This document shows, piece by piece, positions 8,814-16,607 of a stretch of DNA of 64,000 nt. Below the pieces are notes generated by a model, which saw nothing but the letters and a program-made list of their open reading frames with translations, searched no databases and was not told the DNA's origin. Made by a program: the position numbers and the translations under genes. Source of the DNA: Caulobacter sp. Its GTDB lineage: Bacteria; Pseudomonadota; Alphaproteobacteria; Caulobacterales; Caulobacteraceae. Location: positions 374,071-438,070 of the forward strand of contig NZ_JAGIBH010000006.1 of NCBI RefSeq assembly GCF_017744445.1. Reading direction: 5' to 3'. Positions within the stretch are counted from its first letter, which is position 1. Each line of letters starts with the position of its first letter.

Positions 8814-11615
8814 CTAAAACTTGGCGCGCACCCCGAAGAAGAAGCGCGAACCGAAGGTCTCGTTGCCGATCCGGCGGACGGCGTTGTTGTTCTCGATCCG
8901 GACCTCGTCGGTCAGGTTCACGCCTTCCAGGAAGAAGGTGATGTGCTCATTGAGGTTGTAGCTGGCCGAGGCGTCCAGCGAGCCATAGGCCTCGTTGAAC
9001 TCGGGCAGGCTGCCGCGGCCGGCGGCCGTGATCAGCCACGCATCACGCCAGTTGTACGAGGCGCGAGCGCTGAACTTCTCGTTCTCGTAGTAGAGCGAGA
9101 CGTTGTAGCTCTTCCGCGACAGGCCCGGGAACGGCAGGATCTCGCCGGTCAGCAGGTTGGCGCCCTTGAAGCCCTCGTCCTTCTGGTAGGTATAGTTGGC
9201 CAGCATGCCGAAGCCGTTGAACGGCGCGGGCAGGAAGTCGAAGGCGTACTGGCCGCCGATTTCCAGGCCGTTGATGTTGACCTGGTCGGTGCCGTTGATC
9301 GGACGGGTGATGTTGTAGGTCGTGCCGTCGATCACTTCGGGCGCGGCCTGGTTGATGATGAACGACGAAATCTCCTTCCGGAAATAGGTCGCCGAGATGA
9401 AGCTGTTCTTGTTGAAATACCACTCCAGGCCCGCGTCATAGGCGGTGGCCTCGAACGGCTGCAGGTCGGGGTTGCCGCGCGAGCCGGTCAGGCCGACGAC
9501 GTCGACGCTGCGGCGCAGGGCCAGCTGGCTGGGCGCCGCGCGGGCCATCACCTTGCTGGCGGCGGCGCGGCCGATCAGCGTATTGGGGATGAACTCGAAG
9601 CGCAGGTTCAGCGACGGCAGGGTCTTGGTGTAGCCGCCTTCCTGCGAGCCCTTCACGAAGTTGACGATCGGGGCGGCCGCCGTGCCGGTCTGGACGCGGT
9701 TGTAGCCGGTCGAGACGGTCTTGGTGTCGACCACCCGCACGCCCAGGGTGCCGCTGATCGGCACCGGCAGGCTGGCGAAGTCGAAGGCGGCCTGGACGTA
9801 GGCGCTCTTGGTCTTTTCCTCGACCGACCAGGTGTCGAGGAAGGTCTGGAAGCTGCCCGAACCGCCAGCCTTCTCGGCGGTGTTGGCGTTCGGGTTGACG
9901 CCGTAGACGTCGTTCTGCAGGCCAGCCGCCGCCAGGGTGGCGTTGTAGGTGGCCAGGGTGTTGTCGTTCCAGTAGCGGACGCCGCCGTCGTAACCCAGGT
10001 CGCCGGTCTTGAAGAACGGGATGCTGTTGGTCACCGAGTTGGTGTTGACGATGCCTTCGATGGTCGCGCACGAGGTGGCGACCGCGACGGCCGCGGCGCT
10101 GCTGGCGTCGCCACGGCAGTTCAGGCGGGTGGTGCGCTGGTACAGGACCTGGTCGGTCTTGAACTGACGGGCCTGCACGCCGCCCTTGATCTGGGTCAGC
10201 CACGAGTCCGTCGGCTTGTAAGTGACGTTGAACTGCTCGGCGGTCTCTTCGGAGGTGTTGTTACGCGGGTTGAACACCGCGTCCAGGCGGTTGACGCCCT
10301 GGCCCGTGGTGACGTCCAGACCCGGGAACGAGAAGTTCGGGGCGCGCTGGCTGCCGGTGTAGTCCACAACCGCGCGCGGAACACCAAAGACCGTGGCGGT
10401 CGAGTTGATCTCGTTGTTCTGGACCTCGGCGTTGGAGTAGTCGAGGCGGGCGTCGAACACCCAGTTGTCCAGCTTCCACTCGCCGCCCAGGGCCGTGGTG
10501 TACTGAGTGCGGGTCAGGTCGCCCAGGATGTTGCGATAGGCCAGGTCCATCGGGAAGGCGGCGCTGCTGGTCAGCTCGATGTGGTTGACCGTGTTGTCCG
10601 GGCCCAGCGTCGTCTTGCTGTAGTCGATCAGGCCGCCCGAGGCGCCCAGCTGCAGCAGCGTGCTGTTCACCTTCTCGGTGGCGGTGGCGTAGGTGCCGTC
10701 CAGATAGGCCTTGAAGCTGTCGTTGGGACGCCATTCCAGGATGCCGTTCAGCGCCTTCCGCTTGGTGACGCGGCGGTCGATGATCAGGCGCGGGATTTCC
10801 GGCGCCCAGTCCAGCGTGCCGTCGCCATTGACGTCGGTGCTGCGCCCAGGCGTCGCGCCCGCGCCGGTGGCCGTGGCCGCGCGGCGAATCCAGCCGGTGG
10901 TGCGGGCGTTGTTGCTGTTGAGGTGACGGTTCTCCCAGGTGCCCGACAGCAGCACGCCCAGGGTGTCGTTCAGGAAGGTCTTGGCGCCGATCAGCGCGAA
11001 CTTCGGATCGTATTCCTTGGCCAGGTTCGAATAGACGCCCTGGACCGAGCCGGCGATGAAGGGCTCCTTGCTGTCGAACGGACGGCGGGTGATCACCCGC
11101 ACGGTGCCGCCGATGCCGCCTTCGGCCATGTCGGCGGTCGGCGACTTGACGACATCCAGGCGCGAGACGAACTCGACGGGGATGTCGCGGAAGTCGACGG
11201 CGCGGTCGCTGCCGCCCACGGTCAGGGACAGGGCCGACGAGCCGTTGATCTCGACGCGGTTCAGGCCCGGATCGGCGCCGCGGATGCTGACGCCGCGGCC
11301 TTCGCCGTCCTGGCGGCTGATCTGCACGCCGGTCACCCGTTGCAGGGCTTCGGACAGGTTCTTGTCGGGGAAGTCGCCGATGTCCTCGGCCGAGATAGTG
11401 TCGACCACCTGCAGCGAGTTGCGCTTCACGTCCATGGCGCTACGCAGGCTGGCGCGGATGCCGGTGACGACGATTTCGTCGACGACGTCAGAAGAAGGGG
11501 CGGGGGCAGGGGCCGTCTGGGCGGCGGCTGCGCCGGCGACCGAGGACAGCAGGACAGTTGCGACCGCAAGGCGCGAGGCGCCCGACCGCCATTGCGTACG
11601 CAGAGACGTCTTCAT
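8814..11615 (-). CDS. TonB-dependent outer-membrane receptor (TBDR 1)
   Basis: The protein has about 933 residues, with a signal peptide (LAVATVLLSSVAGAAAAQ), a TonB-box-like stretch DEIVVTGIRAS, a plug domain (IGDFPDKNLSEALQRVTGVQI, GVSIRGADPGLNRVEING) and a beta-barrel ending in an aromatic-rich strand (FFFGVRAKF). The start is taken at the ATG at 11615, because the preceding GGAGAGGA makes a good ribosome-binding site; an ATG five codons upstream has none. It resembles the large TBDRs that Caulobacter and xanthomonads use for oligosaccharides. The downstream IclR regulator supports a carbon-source role. The substrate cannot be told from sequence. Confidence 0.93.
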   Translation of the reverse strand: MKTSLRTQWRSGASRLAVATVLLSSVAGAAAAQTAPAPAPSSDVVDEIVVTGIRASLRSAMDVKRNSLQVVDTISAEDIGDFPDKNLSEALQRVTGVQISRQDGEGRGVSIRGADPGLNRVEINGSSALSLTVGGSDRAVDFRDIPVEFVSRLDVVKSPTADMAEGGIGGTVRVITRRPFDSKEPFIAGSVQGVYSNLAKEYDPKFALIGAKTFLNDTLGVLLSGTWENRHLNSNNARTTGWIRRAATATGAGATPGRSTDVNGDGTLDWAPEIPRLIIDRRVTKRKALNGILEWRPNDSFKAYLDGTYATATEKVNSTLLQLGASGGLIDYSKTTLGPDNTVNHIELTSSAAFPMDLAYRNILGDLTRTQYTTALGGEWKLDNWVFDARLDYSNAEVQNNEINSTATVFGVPRAVVDYTGSQRAPNFSFPGLDVTTGQGVNRLDAVFNPRNNTSEETAEQFNVTYKPTDSWLTQIKGGVQARQFKTDQVLYQRTTRLNCRGDASSAAAVAVATSCATIEGIVNTNSVTNSIPFFKTGDLGYDGGVRYWNDNTLATYNATLAAAGLQNDVYGVNPNANTAEKAGGSGSFQTFLDTWSVEEKTKSAYVQAAFDFASLPVPISGTLGVRVVDTKTVSTGYNRVQTGTAAAPIVNFVKGSQEGGYTKTLPSLNLRFEFIPNTLIGRAAASKVMARAAPSQLALRRSVDVVGLTGSRGNPDLQPFEATAYDAGLEWYFNKNSFISATYFRKEISSFIINQAAPEVIDGTTYNITRPINGTDQVNINGLEIGGQYAFDFLPAPFNGFGMLANYTYQKDEGFKGANLLTGEILPFPGLSRKSYNVSLYYENEKFSARASYNWRDAWLITAAGRGSLPEFNEAYGSLDASASYNLNEHITFFLEGVNLTDEVRIENNNAVRRIGNETFGSRFFFGVRAKF

Positions 11616-11888
11616 GGTTTTCCTCTCCATTGTGCGAACCCACCGTTGCTCAGCACCCCTGAGGTCGATGGTCTCATATTTTGGTATTCTATCCCGAATA
11701 TGGGGAAGATATCGTCATTTCTCTGTTCGTGTCGAGAGGGGCGTAGTGTTTCAGCGCCGAAACCCGCCCGGCGACCGGGGCTGCATGAACCATGCGGGGG
11801 CCCGTGGAACGGGGCCGCAGTTCAAATAGAAACTTCCCGGCGGACCCCTACGATGCCCAAGCTGTGCTGAGTTTTAAGGACGCCATTG
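11616..11888 (-). promoter_or_regulatory. Upstream region of TBDR 1 (no gene seen)
   Basis: This stretch lies between the TBDR 1 start and the adjacent gene scar and should carry the receptor promoter on the minus strand. It holds an AT-rich segment at about 11675-11705 with a weak dyad (ATATT...AATAT around TTGGTATTCTATCCCG). I could not define a confident -35/-10 pair or a perfect operator palindrome. Confidence 0.3.
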
Positions 11889-12111
11889 ATGTCGGCTGAG
11901 AACCTCGCGGAACCGAATCCGCAACGCCGTCGGCTGACGTTTTCGGCGGCGGCCCTGGCGCTGATTCCGGGGCTGCCCGCGACGGCTGCTACCGACGAGG
12001 CGGTCCGACTCACCACGATTTTCGATGCGCTGCGCGCCGAGGGGCGCGGTCGGCGATCCCAATCCGTATGTCATCTCGCAGAATGCCGGCGTCTATCGCG
12101 GCGTGCCGGAG
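11889..12111 (+). pseudogene. Remnant of a DUF885-family exported protein gene
   Basis: From the ATG at 11889 the frame gives a Tat-like leader (RRRLTFSAAALALIPGLPATAA) and the start of a mature domain (VRLTTIFDALRAE) up to about 12043. The next recognisable piece, VGDPNPYVISQNAGVYRGVPE (start at 12046), is in another frame. That piece strongly resembles the early conserved segment of DUF885 proteins (a DNPYVISQ-GAYQDVPDF type motif). The two pieces are normally farther apart, so an internal deletion plus frameshift is inferred. After GVPE the similarity stops abruptly and a foreign fragment follows. Normal DUF885 proteins are about 580-600 residues, so this is a non-functional remnant. Confidence 0.6.
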
Positions 12112-12143
12112 GGCCGGTGCAAAAGCACGGATTCTATGGTCAG

Positions 12144-12325
12144 CTAGGTGAAGAGGGCCGCGCCGAAGAGCCCGGCGACGACCAGCCAGACGCCAAAAGC
12201 GATCGCGACCAGGGTTTTGCCGACAGCCGCTGACAAACCCCAGGCGGCATGCGGCGCATGCCAGGCATTGGCCAAGCCCGCCAGGCCTAGAACCATCGAA
12301 TGACAACCTGGGACAGCGGCAGGAT
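12144..12325 (-). pseudogene. Remnant of a TehA/SLAC1-family transporter gene
   Basis: On the minus strand the frame from 12296 to 12144 encodes 50 residues, MVLGLAGLANAWHA...FGVWLVVAGLFGAALFT. This matches the first two membrane segments of TehA/SLAC1 anion transporters (E. coli TehA has LPAGYFGIVLG...WGLL at the same place). The upstream piece LPLSQVVI, expected just before VLG, lies in a different frame (12322-12299), so there is a frameshift at 12294-12298. The remaining 270 or so residues are missing, and the fragment abuts the DUF885 remnant. It is inferred to be a dead 5' fragment. Confidence 0.55.
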
Positions 12326-12574
12326 GAGCCTAGAGGTGCTGGTTATGCGGGTGCGCGTTGGTCGGTCACGTGATCGTTGTCGCGGGCGGCGTTTGTGGCG
12401 CACGGGCGAGCGACGGTGCGGAACTGCCCGGTGTTTTCGTGTATCTATTATTTCCGATAATATATCTTAGACGATAAACGGATCAGCATCTCCTATCGCC
12501 GTTATTCCGCCCCGTTATGTCGCTGACTTACGATCCAGCTAGGTTCGCCGCGACGCGCGTTCAGGAGAAAACCA
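12326..12574. promoter_or_regulatory. AT-rich intergenic region with an inverted repeat, upstream of the exported hypothetical protein
   Basis: There is no gene in these 249 bases. The segment 12440-12485 is markedly AT-rich for this genome. It contains the perfect inverted repeat TATTAT-TTCCG-ATAATA at 12446-12462, followed by ATATATCTTAGACGATAAA. It lies upstream of the gene starting at 12575, which has AGGAG as its ribosome-binding site. It is probably a promoter/operator region; the factor is unknown. Confidence 0.4.
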
Positions 12575-13300
12575 ATGGCTCGACCGACAGCGGCGCTTCT
12601 GATCGGCGCGGTCCTGATGGTCGCGGCGCCGGCGCGCTCTCAGGACATGGTCAATGTCTATCTGATGGACGGCGGCGCATTTAACAACGCGCTGAACGCC
12701 AGCACGATCGTATCGCGGACCAAGGCGCTGCTGGGCGACCAGGCCAGATGGCCAGCGGGTCGCCCGGTCAGGACGCCGCCGCGCTCCGGGCCGGCTTCCG
12801 CCAAGAGCCTGCGGTTCGTATCGACGCCAGGCGCGACCGCGATCCCGGCCATGGCGGCCGCTTATCCCGCTTCAAGAAGAACTGAGATTGCATCGGTTTT
12901 TCAACAACTTCTGGGGAAGTTCGGCGGTATCGAGCGCATGTTCGGACAACCCGATCACGACTTGCCGACCGCCCTATCGCTGTATGTCGCCACGGCTTAC
13001 GAGGCCGTCACGGGCACGCAGGTGACGCCGCAGCAGGCTCGCCCGCTGATCGCCCAGATGCGCGGCCTGCTCCAGGGCGAGCCGGGCGTCGCCAGCGCGC
13101 CCGACGCCGAGAAGCAGAAGCTGTACGAACAGCTGGCTGTCATGGGGATGTTCACCTCGGTGGCGACCATGGAGCTGAAGCAGAAGCCCAACCCCGCCGC
13201 CAGCGATCGCCTGAAGGCCTCCGCACGCACAAACCTGGCTCAGCTGGGCCTGGATCCCGATCGGATCCGCTTTAGCGAGGCCGGTCTGTCAGCGCGGTGA
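12575..13300 (+). CDS. Exported protein of unknown function (DUF6683-like)
   Basis: The 241-residue protein has a clear signal peptide (AALLIGAVLMVAAPARSQ, cleavage near residue 22). The mature part has a proline-rich linker (about 60-95) and then a helical domain (IASVFQQLLGKFGGIERMF, LSLYVATAYEAVTGTQVTPQQ, LYEQLAVMGMFTSVATMELKQ). It resembles Caulobacterales proteins that I believe are grouped as DUF6683, but I cannot confirm this. The start is supported by AGGAG seven bases upstream. The end overlaps by 12 nt the convergent LacI gene. No catalytic motif is visible. Confidence 0.7.
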   Translation: MARPTAALLIGAVLMVAAPARSQDMVNVYLMDGGAFNNALNASTIVSRTKALLGDQARWPAGRPVRTPPRSGPASAKSLRFVSTPGATAIPAMAAAYPASRRTEIASVFQQLLGKFGGIERMFGQPDHDLPTALSLYVATAYEAVTGTQVTPQQARPLIAQMRGLLQGEPGVASAPDAEKQKLYEQLAVMGMFTSVATMELKQKPNPAASDRLKASARTNLAQLGLDPDRIRFSEAGLSAR

Positions 13301-14317
13301 GCTGACCGACTGGCGGTGCATCAGCGTCAGGTCGATCGGTTCCTGCGGCCAATTCAGCCGTTTGCCGTTGATCATCTCCAACAGCCGCTCGGTGGCGGCC
13401 TGGGCCATGTCGACCAGCGGACGGCGGATCGTGGTGAGAGCTGGCGTGATGATCGAGGCGATGTCGCTATCGTCGAAGCCGACGACGGACAGCTGCTCGG
13501 GAATGGCGACGCCGCGCTCGCGGGCGGTCTTCACGACGGCGGCGGCCATGATGTCGTTGCCAGCGAAGATCGCGGTCGGCGGCTGGTCGAGCGACAGCAG
13601 CGCTTCGGCCGCGACCAGACCGCTTTCGAAGCCGTAGTCGCCCTTCTGGAGATATGCCTCGGGCATGGCGCCGCCGATGCCTTCCAGGAAGCCGGCCTTG
13701 CGCTCCTGGGCCGAGCGGAAATGCGGCGGTCCCTCGATCATGGCGATGCGCTGGTGGCCCAGCGCCTTGAGATGCTGGCCAAGCGCCCTACTGGCGCCCC
13801 GCTCGTTGCTGACCAGCATGCAGGGATATTCCGGCACCGAGACCGAGGCGATGCCGACCGACGGCACGCCCAGGCGTGTCAGGCGCTCCGGGATGGCGGC
13901 GATCTCGGAGGCCGGCGGCAGGACGATCAGTCCGTCCACCCGCGAGCGCCGCACGAAGGTCTCGACGTCGGCCGCGACATCGGGATTGTCGAACCGCACC
14001 GGACGTACGACCAGTTCGTAGCCGTGCGAGGAACAGGCCTCGACGATGCCCCGCTGCAAAGGGCCAATGACGTGGGCGTTGGGGTCGTCCTGGACCATGG
14101 CGATCAGGAACGAGCGGCCCGAAGCCAGCGCTCGGGCCCGCGTGCTGGGCGCGTAGCCCAGGCGCGCGATAGTCTCGAGCACCCGCTTGCGGGTCTCGTC
14201 GCCGACATTGGGTGACTCGTTGAGCACGCGGGAGACGGTGCGGATCGACACCTCCGCGGCCATGGCCACGTCGTCGATCGTCACGGACAAGGCCGCGCCA
14301 AAGTCCCCTACCCCCAC
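13289..14317 (-). CDS. LacI-family transcriptional repressor (copy 1)
   Basis: The protein has about 342 residues, with an N-terminal LacI helix-turn-helix (VTIDDVAMAAEVSIRTVSRVLN) and a periplasmic-binding-protein-like sugar-binding domain (IFAGNDIMAAAVVKTARERG, LSVVGFDDSDIASIITPALTTI). I chose the GTG at 14317 because an AGGGAG site lies seven bases upstream and the helix-turn-helix follows at the usual distance; a longer version from 14401 would run through the operator. A perfect palindrome typical of LacI operators lies upstream, between this gene and the divergent IclR gene. The inducer is probably a sugar. Confidence 0.92.
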   Translation of the reverse strand: MGVGDFGAALSVTIDDVAMAAEVSIRTVSRVLNESPNVGDETRKRVLETIARLGYAPSTRARALASGRSFLIAMVQDDPNAHVIGPLQRGIVEACSSHGYELVVRPVRFDNPDVAADVETFVRRSRVDGLIVLPPASEIAAIPERLTRLGVPSVGIASVSVPEYPCMLVSNERGASRALGQHLKALGHQRIAMIEGPPHFRSAQERKAGFLEGIGGAMPEAYLQKGDYGFESGLVAAEALLSLDQPPTAIFAGNDIMAAAVVKTARERGVAIPEQLSVVGFDDSDIASIITPALTTIRRPLVDMAQAATERLLEMINGKRLNWPQEPIDLTLMHRQSVSSPR

Positions 14318-14386
14318 GCGAGTCTCCCTGTTCCCATCATGTGGATATAACGCGATTTGTCTGGGCACCATCGTTAGCAGATAGTG

Positions 14387-14400
14387 TGCCAGCGCTGGCA
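14387..14400. promoter_or_regulatory. LacI-type operator palindrome (divergent lacI/iclR promoter region)
   Basis: TGCCAGCGCTGGCA is a perfect 14-bp palindrome with the central CG step typical of LacI-family operators. It lies 69 bases upstream of the LacI start and 47 bases upstream of the IclR start, so one repressor dimer could control both directions. The site differs in its outer bases from the two operator types at 23.5 kb, in keeping with a different LacI protein. Confidence 0.7.
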
Positions 14401-14447
14401 AATTTGATGCTACCTACAGGCCCGATCATCCGCGGAAACGCCTCGCC

Positions 14448-15182
14448 ATGCTCGTGAGCAGTGAAACCAAGACCGAGAAGGTCAGCCAGACCCTGATGCG
14501 CGCCCTGGACATCCTGGATGCGGCGCGCGGTGGGCCGGTGGCGCTGACCGAGTTGGAACGCAAGCTGGGCCTGACCCGCAGCACGGCGCACCGCCTGGCC
14601 TCGGCCCTGGTTGACCGCCGCCTGCTGACCCACGATCCGCGCAAGGGTTATCGCCTGGGCCCGAAGCTGATGGACCTGGGCTTCCAGGCCCAGGAAGCGA
14701 CCAGCCTGGCGGTCGTCTCCCAGCCGTTCCTGGATGGCCTGGCCCAGCAGATGGACGACGCCACCAACCTGGGGATCCGCGACGGCGACGACGTCGTCTA
14801 TATCGCCCGCTCGCCCAGCCGCCGGCGTGTGGCCGTGCGCCACCAGGTCGGCGACCGCAATCGCATCGCCAACACGGCCCTGGGCCGCGCCCTGATGCTG
14901 GATGCGTCGGAAGACGCCTGGTCGGCCTATTTCCCGGATGAGGATCAGCAGACGGCGCAAGGCCAGGGTCTGGGCCGCCACTTCGACGAGGCTGGCGACT
15001 GCATCCGCTGCGTCGCTGCCCCGATCCGCGACGCCAGCGGCGCCATCGTCGCGGCCATGAGCCTGTCCAGCATCCCGCAATATATGGACGAAGAGCGGAT
15101 GGAGCAGGCCAGCCAGGGCGTCATCGCCGCCGCCGACGCCATCAGCCGCCGCCTGGGCTGGGGCTGGGGCTGGGAGACCTGA
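14448..15182 (+). CDS. IclR-family transcriptional regulator (copy 2)
   Basis: The 244-residue protein has a winged helix in the first 80 residues (LTRSTAHRLASALVDRRLL) and an IclR effector domain (MDDATNLGIRDGDDVVYIARS, CVAAPIRDASGAIVAAMSLSS). It is a paralogue of the regulator at 8016-8747. It is divergent from a LacI gene, with a shared operator between them, and convergent with the GH3/GH30 operon. The C-terminus carries a short Trp-Gly repeat (LGWGWGWET) encoded by three GGGCTG units, absent from the paralogue, which ends LGWTP. It probably regulates the neighbouring glycosidase/TBDR genes. Confidence 0.92.
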   Translation: MLVSSETKTEKVSQTLMRALDILDAARGGPVALTELERKLGLTRSTAHRLASALVDRRLLTHDPRKGYRLGPKLMDLGFQAQEATSLAVVSQPFLDGLAQQMDDATNLGIRDGDDVVYIARSPSRRRVAVRHQVGDRNRIANTALGRALMLDASEDAWSAYFPDEDQQTAQGQGLGRHFDEAGDCIRCVAAPIRDASGAIVAAMSLSSIPQYMDEERMEQASQGVIAAADAISRRLGWGWGWET

Positions 15183-15200
15183 GGCCTCCCAGCTTGAAGC

Positions 15201-16607
15201 CTACCAGGTGAAGGTGCCGGCCGCGCGGGCCGGCAGGGTCGCCTTGAAGGTCTGCTTGCCCTCGGCGATCACGAAGTCGGCCGGCTTCGTACCGACGTTC
15301 AGCACGATCAGCACTCGGCCGCCGTCCTTGTTCTGGAAGGCCACGCTGCGCAGGTCGCCGACCTTGGCCGGCGAGCCGATGCGCGTCGCGCCCGGCTTCA
15401 CGAAGCGGCTGGCGTGACCGAAGGCGTAGTACTCCTGCGTCCGGGTGATCGCGCCGGTCTGGCTGTCGATCGTCACGAACGGCCGGCAGTCCTTGCAGCC
15501 GCCGGCGTGCGGGCCGAACTGCTCGTCCAGCGCCAGGTTCCACATCAGCACGCCGCGCGAGCCGCCGCGGACCGAGCCGATGATCAGGTTCTCGACCATC
15601 CACGCGAAGCTGTCGTCGAACTTCGGCGCCCACTCCCCGCCCGAACATTCGGTCAGGAAGACTTCCTTGTCCGGGTTGGCGTCGGTCACGGGCTGCTGGG
15701 CCGAGACGTCACCGGCGTAGCAGTGCCAGGCCACGCCCGCCATGAAGGCGCGGGCCTTGGGATCGGCCAGCACGGTCGTCGGCTGCTGCGGCTGGTCCCA
15801 GTTGTGGTCCCAGTCGAGCACCTTGGTGGTGATCTTGGCGCGCTTGAACGCCGGGGCCAGGTTCTCGCCAAAGAACTTGGCGCGGTCCTTGGCGTTCCAG
15901 CGCATGCCCGGATAGCTGTCGGGCTCGAAATCCGGCTCGTTCTGGATGCTCAGATAGTCGGTCGGCACGCCGACCTTCTTGGCTTCCTGGATGTAGCGGG
16001 CGAAGAAGTCAGCATAGACCGGATAGGCCTCGGCCTTCAGCTGCCCCTGGACCAGCGAGCCGTTGGTCTTCATCCAGGCTGGCGCGCTCCACGGCGAGGC
16101 CATGACCTTGAGCTCGGGATTGATCTTCAGCGCCGCGCGGACGGTCGGGAAAACGAATTCCTGCGGGCGCTTCAGCGAGAAGTGCTCGAGCTTGGGATCC
16201 CCTGCCCCACCCGGCGCATCATCCAGGCTGTAGTGGTCCAGCGAGAAGTCGGACGCGCCGATGGTGATGCGGGTGAAGCTGAAGCCCAGGCCGCTCTCCC
16301 CTCGCCCGTACAGCTCCTTCAAGAGCCTGTCGCGCTGGGCCGGGTTCAGCTTGTTCTGGATCAGCCAGGCCGAGGCGTCGGTGATCGCGCCGCCGAAGCC
16401 GACCATGGTCTGGTGGCGCTCCTTGGCGTCGACGGCGATGACTGGCAGGCCGGCGACGGCGCTGGCCGCCACCGCGCCCGAAGGCGTCTGAGCGGCCAGC
16501 AGCTGGCTTTTGTCGCCCGTCGTCACCCAGCTCTGCAGCTTGGGCGCGGCGACCGCCGGGGCCGCCGCGACAAGCGCGGCGGTGGCGAAGAGGACGGAGC
16601 GGATCAC
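15201..16607 (-). CDS. Exported glycoside hydrolase family 30 enzyme
   Basis: The 468-residue protein starts at a GTG that overlaps the GH3 stop (GTGA), so translation is coupled. A signal peptide (SVLFATAALVAAAPAVAA) precedes a GH30 TIM barrel. Visible features are FGGAITDASAW (about 71-81), the acid/base Glu224 in QNEPDFEP and the nucleophile Glu320 in FLTECSGG; a C-terminal beta-sandwich follows. GH30 enzymes of this type act on beta-1,6-glucan, glucosylceramide or related beta-glycosides. The GH3 partner suggests stepwise breakdown of a beta-glucan. Exact specificity is not visible. Confidence 0.93.
   Translation of the reverse strand: MIRSVLFATAALVAAAPAVAAPKLQSWVTTGDKSQLLAAQTPSGAVAASAVAGLPVIAVDAKERHQTMVGFGGAITDASAWLIQNKLNPAQRDRLLKELYGRGESGLGFSFTRITIGASDFSLDHYSLDDAPGGAGDPKLEHFSLKRPQEFVFPTVRAALKINPELKVMASPWSAPAWMKTNGSLVQGQLKAEAYPVYADFFARYIQEAKKVGVPTDYLSIQNEPDFEPDSYPGMRWNAKDRAKFFGENLAPAFKRAKITTKVLDWDHNWDQPQQPTTVLADPKARAFMAGVAWHCYAGDVSAQQPVTDANPDKEVFLTECSGGEWAPKFDDSFAWMVENLIIGSVRGGSRGVLMWNLALDEQFGPHAGGCKDCRPFVTIDSQTGAITRTQEYYAFGHASRFVKPGATRIGSPAKVGDLRSVAFQNKDGGRVLIVLNVGTKPADFVIAEGKQTFKATLPARAAGTFTW

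Noticed and set aside
8943..11870. Very long plus-strand open frame opposite TBDR 1
   Set aside because: It is antisense to a clear receptor gene, its translation is rich in Gly/Arg/Val/Asp without domains, and long antisense frames are usual at this GC content. The same holds for 16664-18871, 878-2365, 35104-36633 and 43700-46057.
12010..12306. Minus-strand 98-codon frame across the scar
   Set aside because: It is out of frame with the recognisable TehA-like fragment and shows no similarity of its own.
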